64,000 nucleotides of DNA from Octadecabacter arcticus 238. GTDB lineage: Bacteria; Pseudomonadota; Alphaproteobacteria; Rhodobacterales; Rhodobacteraceae. The DNA lies in NCBI RefSeq assembly GCF_000155735.2, contig NC_020909.1, positions 54,288-118,287 on the forward strand, given 5' to 3'. The notes beneath the pieces were generated by a model. It ran no database searches and had not been told where the DNA came from. It worked only from the letters and a program-made list of their open reading frames with translations. A program made the position numbers and the translations under genes. Of the stretch, positions 55,953-63,598 are shown piece by piece (position 1 is the stretch's first letter; each line of letters starts with the position of its first letter).

Positions 55953-56153
55953 AGGCGGGAATCCTGCTGTCTTGTTTCAGGCAATTATGTCGCCGGCCCC
56001 ACAGAAAAGCCAGTACCAGCGCAAGAAAAGCAGCGCCACTCACACGGTCGGCCTATGTGCTGACCTCAGTGATCCTCCCGAAGATCTTTACGGTTCGATT
56101 TGCCGATCAGCGCATTTTGGATAAAATTGCCGTACTATTTCTTATATTTTCTC

Positions 56154-56420
56154 ATGAAAATATCTCACTCGAAGCGTTTCCACGCCCTGCAAGCAACAAT
56201 CTCGCGGTGTCAGGTAGCAGCAGAAAAAGGGAATTCTGACGGGCTCACGTATCTGCTCATGCAGGAATATTCACCCCGCATGGCGGCTATCGAAGACGAT
56301 TTCGAGCAGCTCAAAACGCAGTTTGAAGCCATAGGAGAAAAGATCGCTGCATTTGAAAAATCCGGCGATGAACTCTGTGAATGGCTGACCCAACGATCAA
56401 AAACGGATGGCACGCCATAG
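56154..56420 (+). CDS. Unknown small protein with coiled coil (88 aa)
   Basis: From ATG 56154 the frame reads KISHSKRFHALQATISRCQV, then a coiled coil (EDDFEQLKTQFEAIGEKIAA). It is followed at 56469 by a strong hairpin terminator. I do not recognise it. It stands alone on the plus strand, facing the ParDE pair. Confidence 0.5.
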   Translation: MKISHSKRFHALQATISRCQVAAEKGNSDGLTYLLMQEYSPRMAAIEDDFEQLKTQFEAIGEKIAAFEKSGDELCEWLTQRSKTDGTP

Positions 56421-56468
56421 ATCCTGTTTCCATGTTTTCTCGAACCATCGCGCTTGTGTGCGAACGAT

Positions 56469-56494
56469 AAAGCGCCCCCAATTGGGGGCGCTTT
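56469..56494 (+). terminator. Bidirectional hairpin terminator
   Basis: AAAGCGCCCCCAA is followed by its exact inverse TTGGGGGCGCTTT, a perfect 26-bp palindrome with T-rich DNA on both sides. It separates the plus-strand gene from the convergent ParE gene. Confidence 0.85.
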
Positions 56495-56540
56495 TAGTTT
56501 TTAAAGGCCAAAGGGGATACGTGTGAAAAAGAAAAAGTGT

Positions 56541-56834
56541 TTAGCTTTTACGGTCGTTTGAAAATTCGCCGCGCTGGTCATACAGACGCATAATTTCTAT
56601 CGCTTCGTCTTTGATACGATACAGCACCGTGAAAGGTATTCCTGGCAAGTTGTACTCAAAAACACCGGGGTAATTGTTATCTTGGTGGCCAGCACGCGGT
56701 TGGCTTTTAAGTAGGATCAACAAGGATCGGTATTGCTGGTCAGCTTTTGTTCTCCCCGCCGGAAACACGCGTGAATAATACTGTTTGAACCACCGCAAAT
56801 CCGCTTTGGATTCCGCAAGAAACTTGATTTGCAT
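56541..56834 (-). CDS. ParE/RelE-family toxin
   Basis: The 97-residue protein begins MQIKFLAESKADLRWFKQYY and ends PGIPFTVLYRIKDEAIEIMR, LYDQRGEF, the RelE/ParE fold. It lies 3 bp after its antitoxin gene. It resembles the toxin at 60506 in its start and DQRG end, so the two systems are related. Confidence 0.88.
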   Translation of the reverse strand: MQIKFLAESKADLRWFKQYYSRVFPAGRTKADQQYRSLLILLKSQPRAGHQDNNYPGVFEYNLPGIPFTVLYRIKDEAIEIMRLYDQRGEFSNDRKS

Positions 56835-56837
56835 ATT

Positions 56838-57122
56838 TTAGGACTGGTTACGAAAAATATCAGCTTCCGGCTCGGGAAGCTCATGGTCTGTTCCAAGGGA
56901 TTCAAACCAAGCGGTCATTTTGTCCTCTGAAATAAACGCGCCCTTATCTGCCTCGGCTATCGCCTCACAGATCATCTGCCCCTTCGCTTCCGTCTTATTT
57001 TTCAAATCCTGAATAGCCTGTTTTGCAACATAGGCCGCGCTGCGATCTTTGCGCTTTGCCTCAGTCTCGAGCCAATCCTTCAGCTCAGGATCGAGACGCA
57101 TGGTGAAACGGGGGCTGGTCAT
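56838..57122 (-). CDS. ParD-like ribbon-helix-helix antitoxin
   Basis: From the ATG at 57122 the protein reads TSPRFTMRLDPELKDWLETE, then DRSAAYVAKQAIQDL, a ribbon-helix-helix. An acidic C-terminus (PEPEADIFRNQS) follows. ATGs at 57134 and 57131 are also possible; no clear Shine-Dalgarno decides. IS66 copy 4 inserted 74 bp upstream, inside what may be the promoter. Confidence 0.85.
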   Translation of the reverse strand: MTSPRFTMRLDPELKDWLETEAKRKDRSAAYVAKQAIQDLKNKTEAKGQMICEAIAEADKGAFISEDKMTAWFESLGTDHELPEPEADIFRNQS

Positions 57123-57196
57123 TGTGGTCATCATCCAAAAATTAGAAAGTAAGCTTATGTCAGACACTGTATGCCTTTTGAGTTCAATGTCAAAAG

Positions 57197-58801
57197 GTAA
57201 CTCCCAAGCACCCCAGCCGATAACGGGTTTTTGTCAGTTTTGATGTGAGTCTCCTTGGCCATTAGGCGCATGAATTTTCTGTTGTGGTCTGAATTTCGTG
57301 GCGCTGTGACGATTTCTCTGAATCATTGGTGGAATGGACCAAGTTACTGCTCTTGAACAACTCCTCGCCACGGCTCTGCGCAGGATCGCCGAGTTGGAAG
57401 CCGCGTTGGCGAGCATGGCGCAAGAGAATGCGGATCTGCGGCGTCAGTTGGCCAAGAACAGCAGTAATAGCAGCAAGCCGCCTTCGAGTGATGGGTTGAA
57501 GAAGCCGGTACCGCGTAGCCTGCGTGGTAAGTCCGGTAAGAAAAGTGGTGGCTAAGTTGGCCACCGAGGCGACACCCTACGTCAGACAGCAACGCCTGAC
57601 TTTGTGGAGCGACATGAGGCTGAGGCCTGTGGCACCTGTCAGCATGGCTTGACGGCTGGGATGATCAAGGCGGTGGAGAGGCGTCAGGTTTATGACATAC
57701 CGGTGCCGCGTCTGGAGGTCACAGAGCATCAGGCAGCGATTTATTGTTGTGGCCATTGCCGAGCCACGACGACAGCCACCTTTCCCGATGGCGTGAATGC
57801 ACACGTGCAATACGGTAAGCGCATTCGGGCGGCGGCGGTCTACTGCAATGTTCAGCAGCTGATCCCCGAGGATCGGGTCTGCCAACTCCTGCGTGATTTG
57901 TTTGGTGCCACCAGCCTATGCGCGGCCAGCGTGACCAACTGGGTGAACGGCACAGCGCGTACCTTGGGTGGCGTCGTCGAACACATTCTGGCCCGGCTCA
58001 ATGAAGGCGGCGTTCGGCATCTGGATGAGACCGGACTTCGTGTTGCTGGTAAGCTGCACTGGCTGCACTCAATCAGCGATCTCGCCTTCACGCATTATCG
58101 CATCAGCGCCAAGCGCGGTGCTGTTCCATCCTTCCTGACCGGCGGGACAATTGTTCATGACCACTGGAAGTCCTATTACGCCCATATGAGTGGGGTGGAC
58201 GCGCACGCCCTGTGCGGGGCGCATCATTTACGGGAACTCAAGGCCATCGAAGAAATCGAAAAGGAGCCGTGGGCGTGCGCGATGAGCGTGCTGCTCAACA
58301 GCGCCAATCAGCTCAAGTGCGCGGCTCAGGGGCGAGGCGAGACCGAACTCCCCACGTCGGTTCACCACGGCATCCTCACCAAATACATGGCTATCCTCAC
58401 CGAGGGCCTCGCCTTCCATGAGCGACAAGACCCACTGGCTAGACGCACTGGTGCGCGAGGCCGAAAAGCCAGGCGGCCAGGCCATAACCTTCTGGTCCGC
58501 TTGCGCGACTACCGTGATGACGTCCTAAGGTTCCTTACGGACTTCACAGTTCCCTTCACCAACAATCAGGCCGAATGGGACCTGCGCATGATGAAGTTGC
58601 GCATGAAAATCTCGGGAACTTTCCGCACCCTCGAGGGCGCGCAGGTCTTCGCTGACATCAGATCCGTCATCTCGACGGTCAGAAAACACGGGGGCAATAT
58701 CCTCGAAACACTCACCCTATCACCACAACAGATCATCGCTCGGCTCTAACGTCGCAAGGGCAACACAAAACCCGATATCCGATGGGGTCCTTGGGAGTTA
58801 C
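57197..58801 (+). mobile_element. IS66-family element, copy 4 (1605 bp)
   Basis: Complete ends are present. A perfect 8-bp target duplication GTCAAAAG lies at 57189-57196 and 58802-58809. It is almost identical to copy 3, so it is recent. Confidence 0.95.
57334..58749 (+). pseudogene. IS66 transposase, copy 4 (nonsense at codon 74)
   Basis: The frame equals copy 3 except for TAA at 57553-57555 (context GGC TAA) replacing Gln74, and PEDRVCQ in place of PEDWVCQ. The C-terminal motif is NNQAEWDLRMMK as in copy 3. A GTG at 57604 could restart translation of the DDE part. Confidence 0.9.
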
Positions 58802-58823
58802 GTCAAAAGAATGAATCATGAAA

Positions 58824-58845
58824 AGAGCCCCCAATCGGGGGCTCT
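58824..58845 (-). terminator. Hairpin terminator after the 58853 gene
   Basis: AGAGCCCCC (58824-58832), loop AATC, GGGGGCTCT (58837-58845). On the minus strand it is followed by TTT. It ends the minus-strand block starting at 60490 or 59951. Confidence 0.7.
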
Positions 58846-58852
58846 ATCAGTT

Positions 58853-59119
58853 TCATAGAAGCGAAAGTTGAACGGGTTTGCCGTCATCTTTCCTCTCCAA
58901 CCAGGCAAGCGTGAACGCCACCGGGCCACCGGCCTCTTCCACCAGCTCGCGCGGGCAGAAATGCGAGCGGTATCCGGTTGCGGATATCGGATGCGCTTGG
59001 CGGTCTTTGGTCACAATCTCAAGATGGGCGGTATCACCGCCCAGCCACTGCGGGCACCACCGCACGGTGATGTCCTGCCCTTTCCTGTCGATCTGGTGTT
59101 CCTCATAATCTGTCGCCAT
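58853..59119 (-). CDS. Unknown plasmid protein (88 aa)
   Basis: From the ATG at 59119 it reads ATDYEEHQIDRKGQDITVRW and ATGYRSHFCPRELVEEAGGP, and ends DDGKPVQLSLL. It appears to be a compact mixed alpha/beta protein with no membrane segment. It follows the methylase-fold gene by 7 bp and probably shares its transcript. The family is not recognised. Confidence 0.65.
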   Translation of the reverse strand: MATDYEEHQIDRKGQDITVRWCPQWLGGDTAHLEIVTKDRQAHPISATGYRSHFCPRELVEEAGGPVAFTLAWLERKDDGKPVQLSLL

Positions 59120-59126
59120 GGGACCC

Positions 59127-59951
59127 TCAGAAGTCAAAGCCAAGCTGGCTTGGCTTGACGGCTGGGGGTTCAGGTGTGCGCTGCGTCAGAGGGGTCGTCG
59201 GTTCGGGCGGCGGCGTTTTATGCGCCGGGCGCTCCGTGGCTGAAATTTCAACCTCGAGGCTGTTTTCCGTCCGGCGTAATCGATACTTCCAAAGTCCCAT
59301 GTGGTGGGCGGGCGTGTACCAGACTTCGCGGATGTCCCAGCTGAGCGTGTTCCCGACGATAATCTCGGCGGGCACATTCCACAGGCTCAGCTGAACGTAG
59401 CACATAAGTGCTGCTAAACGGTCCACGTCGATAGCCTGCACCCAGAGCTTGCGGGCGGGGTCATGTCCCGCTCGGGTCATCACCTTGACCAAGGCCAAGA
59501 TCATCCCCCCTCCCCCGCATGCGGGTTCACCTGCCGTGATAAACGGCTGGCTATCCAAGCGGCCAAGCATATCCCCGAAGGTCAAGTTGGCCATCAGCTC
59601 AGAGAGCTCGGGCGGGGTGAAGAATTGCCCTGCGTCCTTGTTGGCAATCTCGAGCTCCATGTAGAGCGGCCCGAGAATGTCACGCGGCTCGCTGTCCAGT
59701 GCCATGACCAAGTGGGCCATCAATTTTGGAAAGGCCTCTTGGTCTGGTTTTTTGTAGCCAGCGATGATCGCCAGATATTCCTCTTCGCGGGCAGGATCCT
59801 TGTGAAGGCTGTTGTGCAAACTGCACGCGGCCATTGTCACGAAGTCTTTGAAAACCTCGTAGCGGTGTTTGTAGGGTGCCAGCTCGCGAAAGGTCTTTTT
59901 GAACGCTGCTAAAGCAGCGCCACGGCTCTCGGCCGCTGCATGTTGTGCCAT
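59127..59951 (-). CDS. N-6 DNA methylase-fold protein lacking the catalytic NPPY motif
   Basis: The 274-residue protein has the HsdM-like target region (AGQFFTPPELSELMANLTFG) and the SAM-binding motif I (GEPACGGGGMILALVKVM). Where N6-adenine methylases have (N/D)PP(Y/F), the sequence here reads GNTLSWDIREVWYTPAHH, with no such motif. It may bind SAM or DNA without methylating. The end is Pro/Thr-rich. The ATG at 59951 has GGGAGAAG just upstream; an earlier start at 59996 is less likely. Confidence 0.8.
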   Translation of the reverse strand: MAQHAAAESRGAALAAFKKTFRELAPYKHRYEVFKDFVTMAACSLHNSLHKDPAREEEYLAIIAGYKKPDQEAFPKLMAHLVMALDSEPRDILGPLYMELEIANKDAGQFFTPPELSELMANLTFGDMLGRLDSQPFITAGEPACGGGGMILALVKVMTRAGHDPARKLWVQAIDVDRLAALMCYVQLSLWNVPAEIIVGNTLSWDIREVWYTPAHHMGLWKYRLRRTENSLEVEISATERPAHKTPPPEPTTPLTQRTPEPPAVKPSQLGFDF

Positions 59952-60091
59952 GCCTCTTCTCCCTGTTTTGGGGAGTCTCTCAAAGCTGGCGTCCACCAGT
60001 CTCGAAAGACTGGTGGGTTGATGAGCGCCGTTAGGCGGTCAGGGAGAATTGTGCGAGAAAAGCGTGAATTGTCAAAAGTTTATAGCGACGT

Positions 60092-60490
60092 TTACAGGCT
60101 GTCGCAGCAGATCCGATTGTCCTCATCGATCCTGATGATACTTGGTCTGAGGCGGTCAAAGCGCAGCGCCTTAAGGATAATCTTCGCCTCATCCTGGGTC
60201 TCGATATGTCCCCGAAATAGTGGCGTGTGGTACGTGGTAAAGAAATCAACATCGCCAAGCCCTACCTTCCCAATAAGATCGTGGAAGGCCTGGCTCACAA
60301 AGGCGGTATCAAACAAGCCATCCCAAACGGTGACGAAGTCGCCGTCCTGGGTCAGATAGACGTTGATGCGGTGGGGATTGACCTTGCCGTCACAAAAATC
60401 ACCCGAGCAATATTCATAAAATCGCAGGCTACCATGTTGCAGGTCGAGTTTATCGAAACCAAAGTCCAGCGGGTTGAAGGTGTTTGTCAT
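60092..60490 (-). CDS. Unknown plasmid protein (132 aa)
   Basis: The protein reads LDFGFDKLDLQHGSLRFYEY, VYLTQDGDFVTVWDGLFDTA and FFTTYHTPLFRGHIETQDEA. It is acidic, with several cysteines (SGDFCDG; NRICCDSL). It has no signal peptide. It lies between the ParE gene and the methylase gene on the same strand. The family is not recognised. Confidence 0.65.
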   Translation of the reverse strand: MTNTFNPLDFGFDKLDLQHGSLRFYEYCSGDFCDGKVNPHRINVYLTQDGDFVTVWDGLFDTAFVSQAFHDLIGKVGLGDVDFFTTYHTPLFRGHIETQDEAKIILKALRFDRLRPSIIRIDEDNRICCDSL

Positions 60491-60505
60491 AGGCGCTCTC
60501 TGAGG

Positions 60506-60835
60506 TTAATCGTCGTATCTTTGGCGCAACTCTCGATCAAACGCACGAAGCGCTTCAGCGCTTCGATGGCCGCGTTGGTCTCGAATGTCGATCACGTAAA
60601 CGGTTTGACCCTGAATGGTGTAGAGGAAGGAAAAGGCCGTTTTTTGGATCTTTACCTCCCAGACGTCTTTGAGGTCTGCAAAAGTCTCCCTCGGGGGAGC
60701 AAGTTCTGCAATTCTACGCTCGGTCGCAGCAAAGCTGGCAAAGGCCTTCGCTTCGCTGAGCTGCGGATTGCTCCGGTAATATTGGATCATCCAGCGCAAT
60801 CCAGGCTGGGATGTTTGAAGAAATTCAATCTGCAT
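60506..60835 (-). CDS. ParE/RelE-family toxin
   Basis: The 109-residue protein begins MQIEFLQTSQPGLRWMIQYY and has LKDVWEVKIQKTAFSFLYTI and VIDIRDQRGHRSAEAL, the RelE/ParE fold. It follows its antitoxin gene by 3 bp. It is a paralogue of the toxin at 56541. Confidence 0.88.
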   Translation of the reverse strand: MQIEFLQTSQPGLRWMIQYYRSNPQLSEAKAFASFAATERRIAELAPPRETFADLKDVWEVKIQKTAFSFLYTIQGQTVYVIDIRDQRGHRSAEALRAFDRELRQRYDD

Positions 60836-60838
60836 CGT

Positions 60839-61111
60839 TTAATCTTTAAAAACATTTGGCTCGGGAAATGGGGCATCCTCAGGGCCATCCATCCAAGCAT
60901 GGATCGCGTCTGATGATATCGTTGGTGCGCCCTTCTCAATCAGCATCAAGCCGGTTTCCACCAGCGCTCTGGTCGCTTCGCGTTCTTCAACAAAGTGTTC
61001 GATGGCTTGGTTCGCCATGAAAGACGCAGAACGGTGTTCCTGTCGCGCTATGGTTTGAAGGCGTTCCTTCAAATTGACGTCGATGCGCGTCGTGAAGGTC
61101 GATGTTGGCAT
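60839..61111 (-). CDS. ParD-like ribbon-helix-helix antitoxin
   Basis: From the ATG at 61111 (AGGA 9 nt upstream) the protein reads PTSTFTTRIDVNLKERLQTI, then HRSASFMANQAIEHF, a ribbon-helix-helix. It ends acidic (DGPEDAPFPEPNVFKD). An ATG at 61120 lies too close to the AGGA. TTGTACATTGTACGA at about 61138-61152 may be its operator. Confidence 0.87.
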   Translation of the reverse strand: MPTSTFTTRIDVNLKERLQTIARQEHRSASFMANQAIEHFVEEREATRALVETGLMLIEKGAPTISSDAIHAWMDGPEDAPFPEPNVFKD

Positions 61112-61187
61112 GGTTTGCATTCCTAAGGAGGGCTATGTTGTACATTGTACGACAGTGTATTCGAAAATAATGGGAAGTCAAAAAAGA

Positions 61188-61210
61188 AAGCCCCGCCTTT
61201 TCGGCGGGGC
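61188..61210 (-). terminator. Rho-independent terminator after the 61225 methyltransferase
   Basis: GCCCCGCC (61190-61197) pairs with GGCGGGGC (61203-61210); reading on the minus strand the hairpin is followed by CTTTCTTTTTT. Confidence 0.85.
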
Positions 61211-61224
61211 GATAGATTTAGCGT

Positions 61225-61878
61225 TTAGCGAAACGACTTGGTTGCTAGCCACCAGAACGTTGGCCTCTCGACCTTCCCAGAATGCCAAACCGCCCAATAA
61301 TATTGCTGCTTTGCAATGCGGGCATAGCGCGACACCGGCTTTCCTTCCGGCCAGCAAGTCAGGTCATCGAGGGCATAAATCGCGGTCGGCGGACATCTCT
61401 GAAACCTCGGCGTGCGGTCCGGATTACACAGCGAGCGCAGATTGAGCAGCATCGCCACGCTGCCCCCGGTCTTGCGGGCATGGATGAGAGCCCGGCGCAC
61501 GAACGCATCCCCGAGCCCATGGGTCCCGTAGGGTGGGTTGGTGATAATGTTCTTCGCCAGTGGGATCTCGGATTTCAGGAAGTTGTGCCCCCCTGCCCCG
61601 TAGCCTCGGTCTATCAGGTCTGTGGAGACCACCTGGTATCCTGCCGCCTCAAGTACCTTGGAAATGGCCCCGTCGCCACAAGCTGGTTCCCAGGTATCGC
61701 CCTGGAAACTCTCCATGGATAACAAAGCCCGTGTGGCCTCTGGTGGTGTTGGATAAAACTCGAATGCTGCCCGATTTGGATACCGGTTATTTTGGCTAGA
61801 AACTTTCGCTTTTTCAGTAAGATAGGTGTACTCATGTTTGGTTAGATGAGAAAATAAAAAACGAGGTGATACGCTCAC
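61225..61878 (-). CDS. SAM-dependent DNA adenine methyltransferase-like protein
   Basis: The 217-residue protein has RAAFEFYPTPPEATRALLSM, motif I WEPACGDGAISKVLEAAGYQ and catalytic motif IV NIITNPPYGTHGLGDAF, so it keeps NPPY. No restriction partner is nearby, so it may be a solitary plasmid methylase. The start is a GTG at 61878 with no strong Shine-Dalgarno, so the N-terminus is uncertain. Confidence 0.82.
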   Translation of the reverse strand: MSVSPRFLFSHLTKHEYTYLTEKAKVSSQNNRYPNRAAFEFYPTPPEATRALLSMESFQGDTWEPACGDGAISKVLEAAGYQVVSTDLIDRGYGAGGHNFLKSEIPLAKNIITNPPYGTHGLGDAFVRRALIHARKTGGSVAMLLNLRSLCNPDRTPRFQRCPPTAIYALDDLTCWPEGKPVSRYARIAKQQYYWAVWHSGKVERPTFWWLATKSFR

Positions 61879-61909
61879 CCCGCAAATCGGTCTCGATGGA
61901 TCTTGCGGC

Positions 61910-62248
61910 TTAGTATTCCTCGGCCAGCATGATCGTCAGCACCCTGTTCGTCATGGATGTGCTGGATGGGTCCGGGCTCAGGTATGTACTGAGCTTGTCG
62001 AAATAATCCCACTTCCAGAAAATCTTGCGGCCTTGATGGTTGAACGATCAAAAATCATGTTCGCCGTAAGGGTCGTTGTCCGGCGTGAACGCATCGAAGC
62101 TTCGCACCTTGTTCAAAATCGCGACCTGATCGGCCTCTGATTGGACCATGATACCTTCCGTGACCACCACTCGGCACTGCCTAAGGGTTTTTCGCGCCAA
62201 GTCATTCAGCGCTACGATCTCACGGGACCGTCTGTCATGTAACGTCAT
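61910..62248 (-). pseudogene. DUF3768 protein with internal stop
   Basis: From the ATG at 62248 the frame reads TLHDRRSREIVALNDLARKT, then FTPDNDPYGEHDF and a TGA at 62048-62050. The same frame continues [20 protein letters not shown] and ends [11 protein letters not shown] at 61910. In DUF3768 the interrupted position is usually Gly, so one GGA-to-TGA change explains the break. Confidence 0.82.
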
Positions 62249-62464
62249 ATGTAAAACGTTAGAAAATAAAACGTCTCAGCTCAACACTGAGACATTGTAA
62301 ATCCACCGCGCCCTCCCCTCGGGGCGGTCAAAGCGCAGCGTGAACCGTTCGCGCCGTGCCCCTTGGGCCAGCGGTGCGCGGTTCTTGACGGCCCAGGGGC
62401 AGCGGTAGGATTACAAGACTCTGTGTGGCTTCCCCCTCACCCTTTTTTTCAGCACCCAAACACT
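62249..62464. other. Non-coding stretch with a hairpin
   Basis: A hairpin GTCTCAG (62273-62279) / CTGAGAC (62287-62293) lies just upstream of the DUF3768 start. The remaining 170 bases are GC-rich with no frame I can assign, ending in CACCCTTTTTTT before the repeat R2. Confidence 0.5.
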
Positions 62465-63080
62465 TTATTCGTGTAACATTTTGAACGATGAAAATCGCGC
62501 AAGCCAAATGCATACCGCTCGCAGCCCACCGCGAGCGCCAGGGACTTAGCCCTCAAAAATCATGCGTGGGTGGGCGTGAGCTGTGGTATCACTCGCCCAT
62601 GCGCGACGGCGATAAAACCCGTCCTTCAAGGTAGATACCGTCAAGAACCTGTGGTTTGACCATGGGGCAGCTACGGGCGGGGCACCATCCTCGACCTCGT
62701 GCGAGAGCTCTGTTTCTGTGATTTACGCGACGCGCTCGCGCATCTCGACAAGACCGGGATCTACTCCCCGACGCTCTCGGCCCTGACCACCTCTGCCGGG
62801 ATCTCGCGCGGCGCTCCGCGCCGGTCATAGACTGAGCCAGAAAATCAGACTTCTGGGGGTGAAAAAGAGAAAAGTGTTGCCTTGGAATTGGTGGAGAGCA
62901 AGCCGCTCGAGCATCCAGCTTTGCGAGATATTGCAGCAAAGCTGGGTATCGACCATGACATTGCGCGCCAATACCTCTCTCAGATCGATTTTAAGGCTCC
63001 CCAGGGCACCTGGAGCTACTTTGTCCTTGTTACCCTGCGGGAGAGGGTTTTGAGGCACGTAAAGCGCTGTTTGAGGGTTT
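62465..63080 (+). repeat. Direct repeat R2 (primase region), partner at 49287
   Basis: Nearly identical by eye to 49287-49903, same orientation, with an 11-bp internal inversion at 62925-62935 relative to R1. About 13.2 kb separates the two starts. Confidence 0.9.
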
Positions 63081-63431
63081 TATAGGAATCGGTAAAGCGG
63101 TGACCTTCCATGACAAGCCGGAAGCAACCCGGCTGCAAGTCTTTGAGGGCTTCATGGATTTCTTATCCTACCTGTCCAAAGATAAACCAAGCCAGCCAGT
63201 CGGCGCGGTGCTGGTGCTCAACAGCACGAACCTGTGGAGACGTGCCTGCCCTACATCAACGATCCGCGTTTTGCAGAGGTGCGCCTGTACCTGGACAACG
63301 ACGACGCTGGCAGTGCTGCCAGCCGCAAACTGTTCGAGCACGCGCAAGATGCCGCAAAACTTGTCGATATGCGCAGCTACTACGCAGGCTATGAGGATCT
63401 CAACGCCTGGCTCCTCGGGCGCAAATCGTAA
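62488..63431 (+). pseudogene. Toprim/CHC2-type primase-like gene, full span but frameshifted
   Basis: It covers the same zinc-finger half as the 49309 copy, with the same PSF frameshift and the same TAG, plus two extra bases in the ACGGGCGG run. It then continues to the Toprim half: DKPEATRLQVFEGFMDFLSY, VGAVLVLNSTNLW and, after another shift, YINDPRFAEVRLYLDNDDAG, then SAASRKLFEHAQ. The D-x-D of LDNDDAG is the Toprim metal site. The protein would prime or process DNA in plasmid replication or transfer. It is clearly inactive here. Confidence 0.82.
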
Positions 63432-63475
63432 ACTGCGCCTCTTCCATACCTTTTTTTATTTTCAAAAATAGAAAG

Positions 63476-63519
63476 CAACAACCTGAGCTGACGGGGGGCC
63501 GTAAGGCTCCCTGTTGTTG
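63476..63519 (+). terminator. Large hairpin terminator after the primase pseudogene
   Basis: The outer arms CAACAAC and GTTGTTG and an inner stem (GGGGGCC / GGCTCCC with loop GTAA) are followed by TTTAAT. It separates the primase gene from the iteron array. Confidence 0.75.
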
Positions 63520-63598
63520 TTTAATATGTTTAAGAAACAACGTTTAAAGTGTTTAGGGGCTGAAAAGTGGCTTAGAAACAGGATGTTACGGGGGGTAA

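Noticed and set aside
55741..56043. 100-codon minus-strand frame over the small membrane protein
   Set aside because: The alternative frame at 55779-55952 gives two clean membrane helices and fits operon spacing; the longer frame is Arg/Gly-rich noise.
59127..61878. Restriction-modification system
   Set aside because: Two methylase-fold genes are present, but no specificity subunit or endonuclease is seen, and one lacks the catalytic motif.
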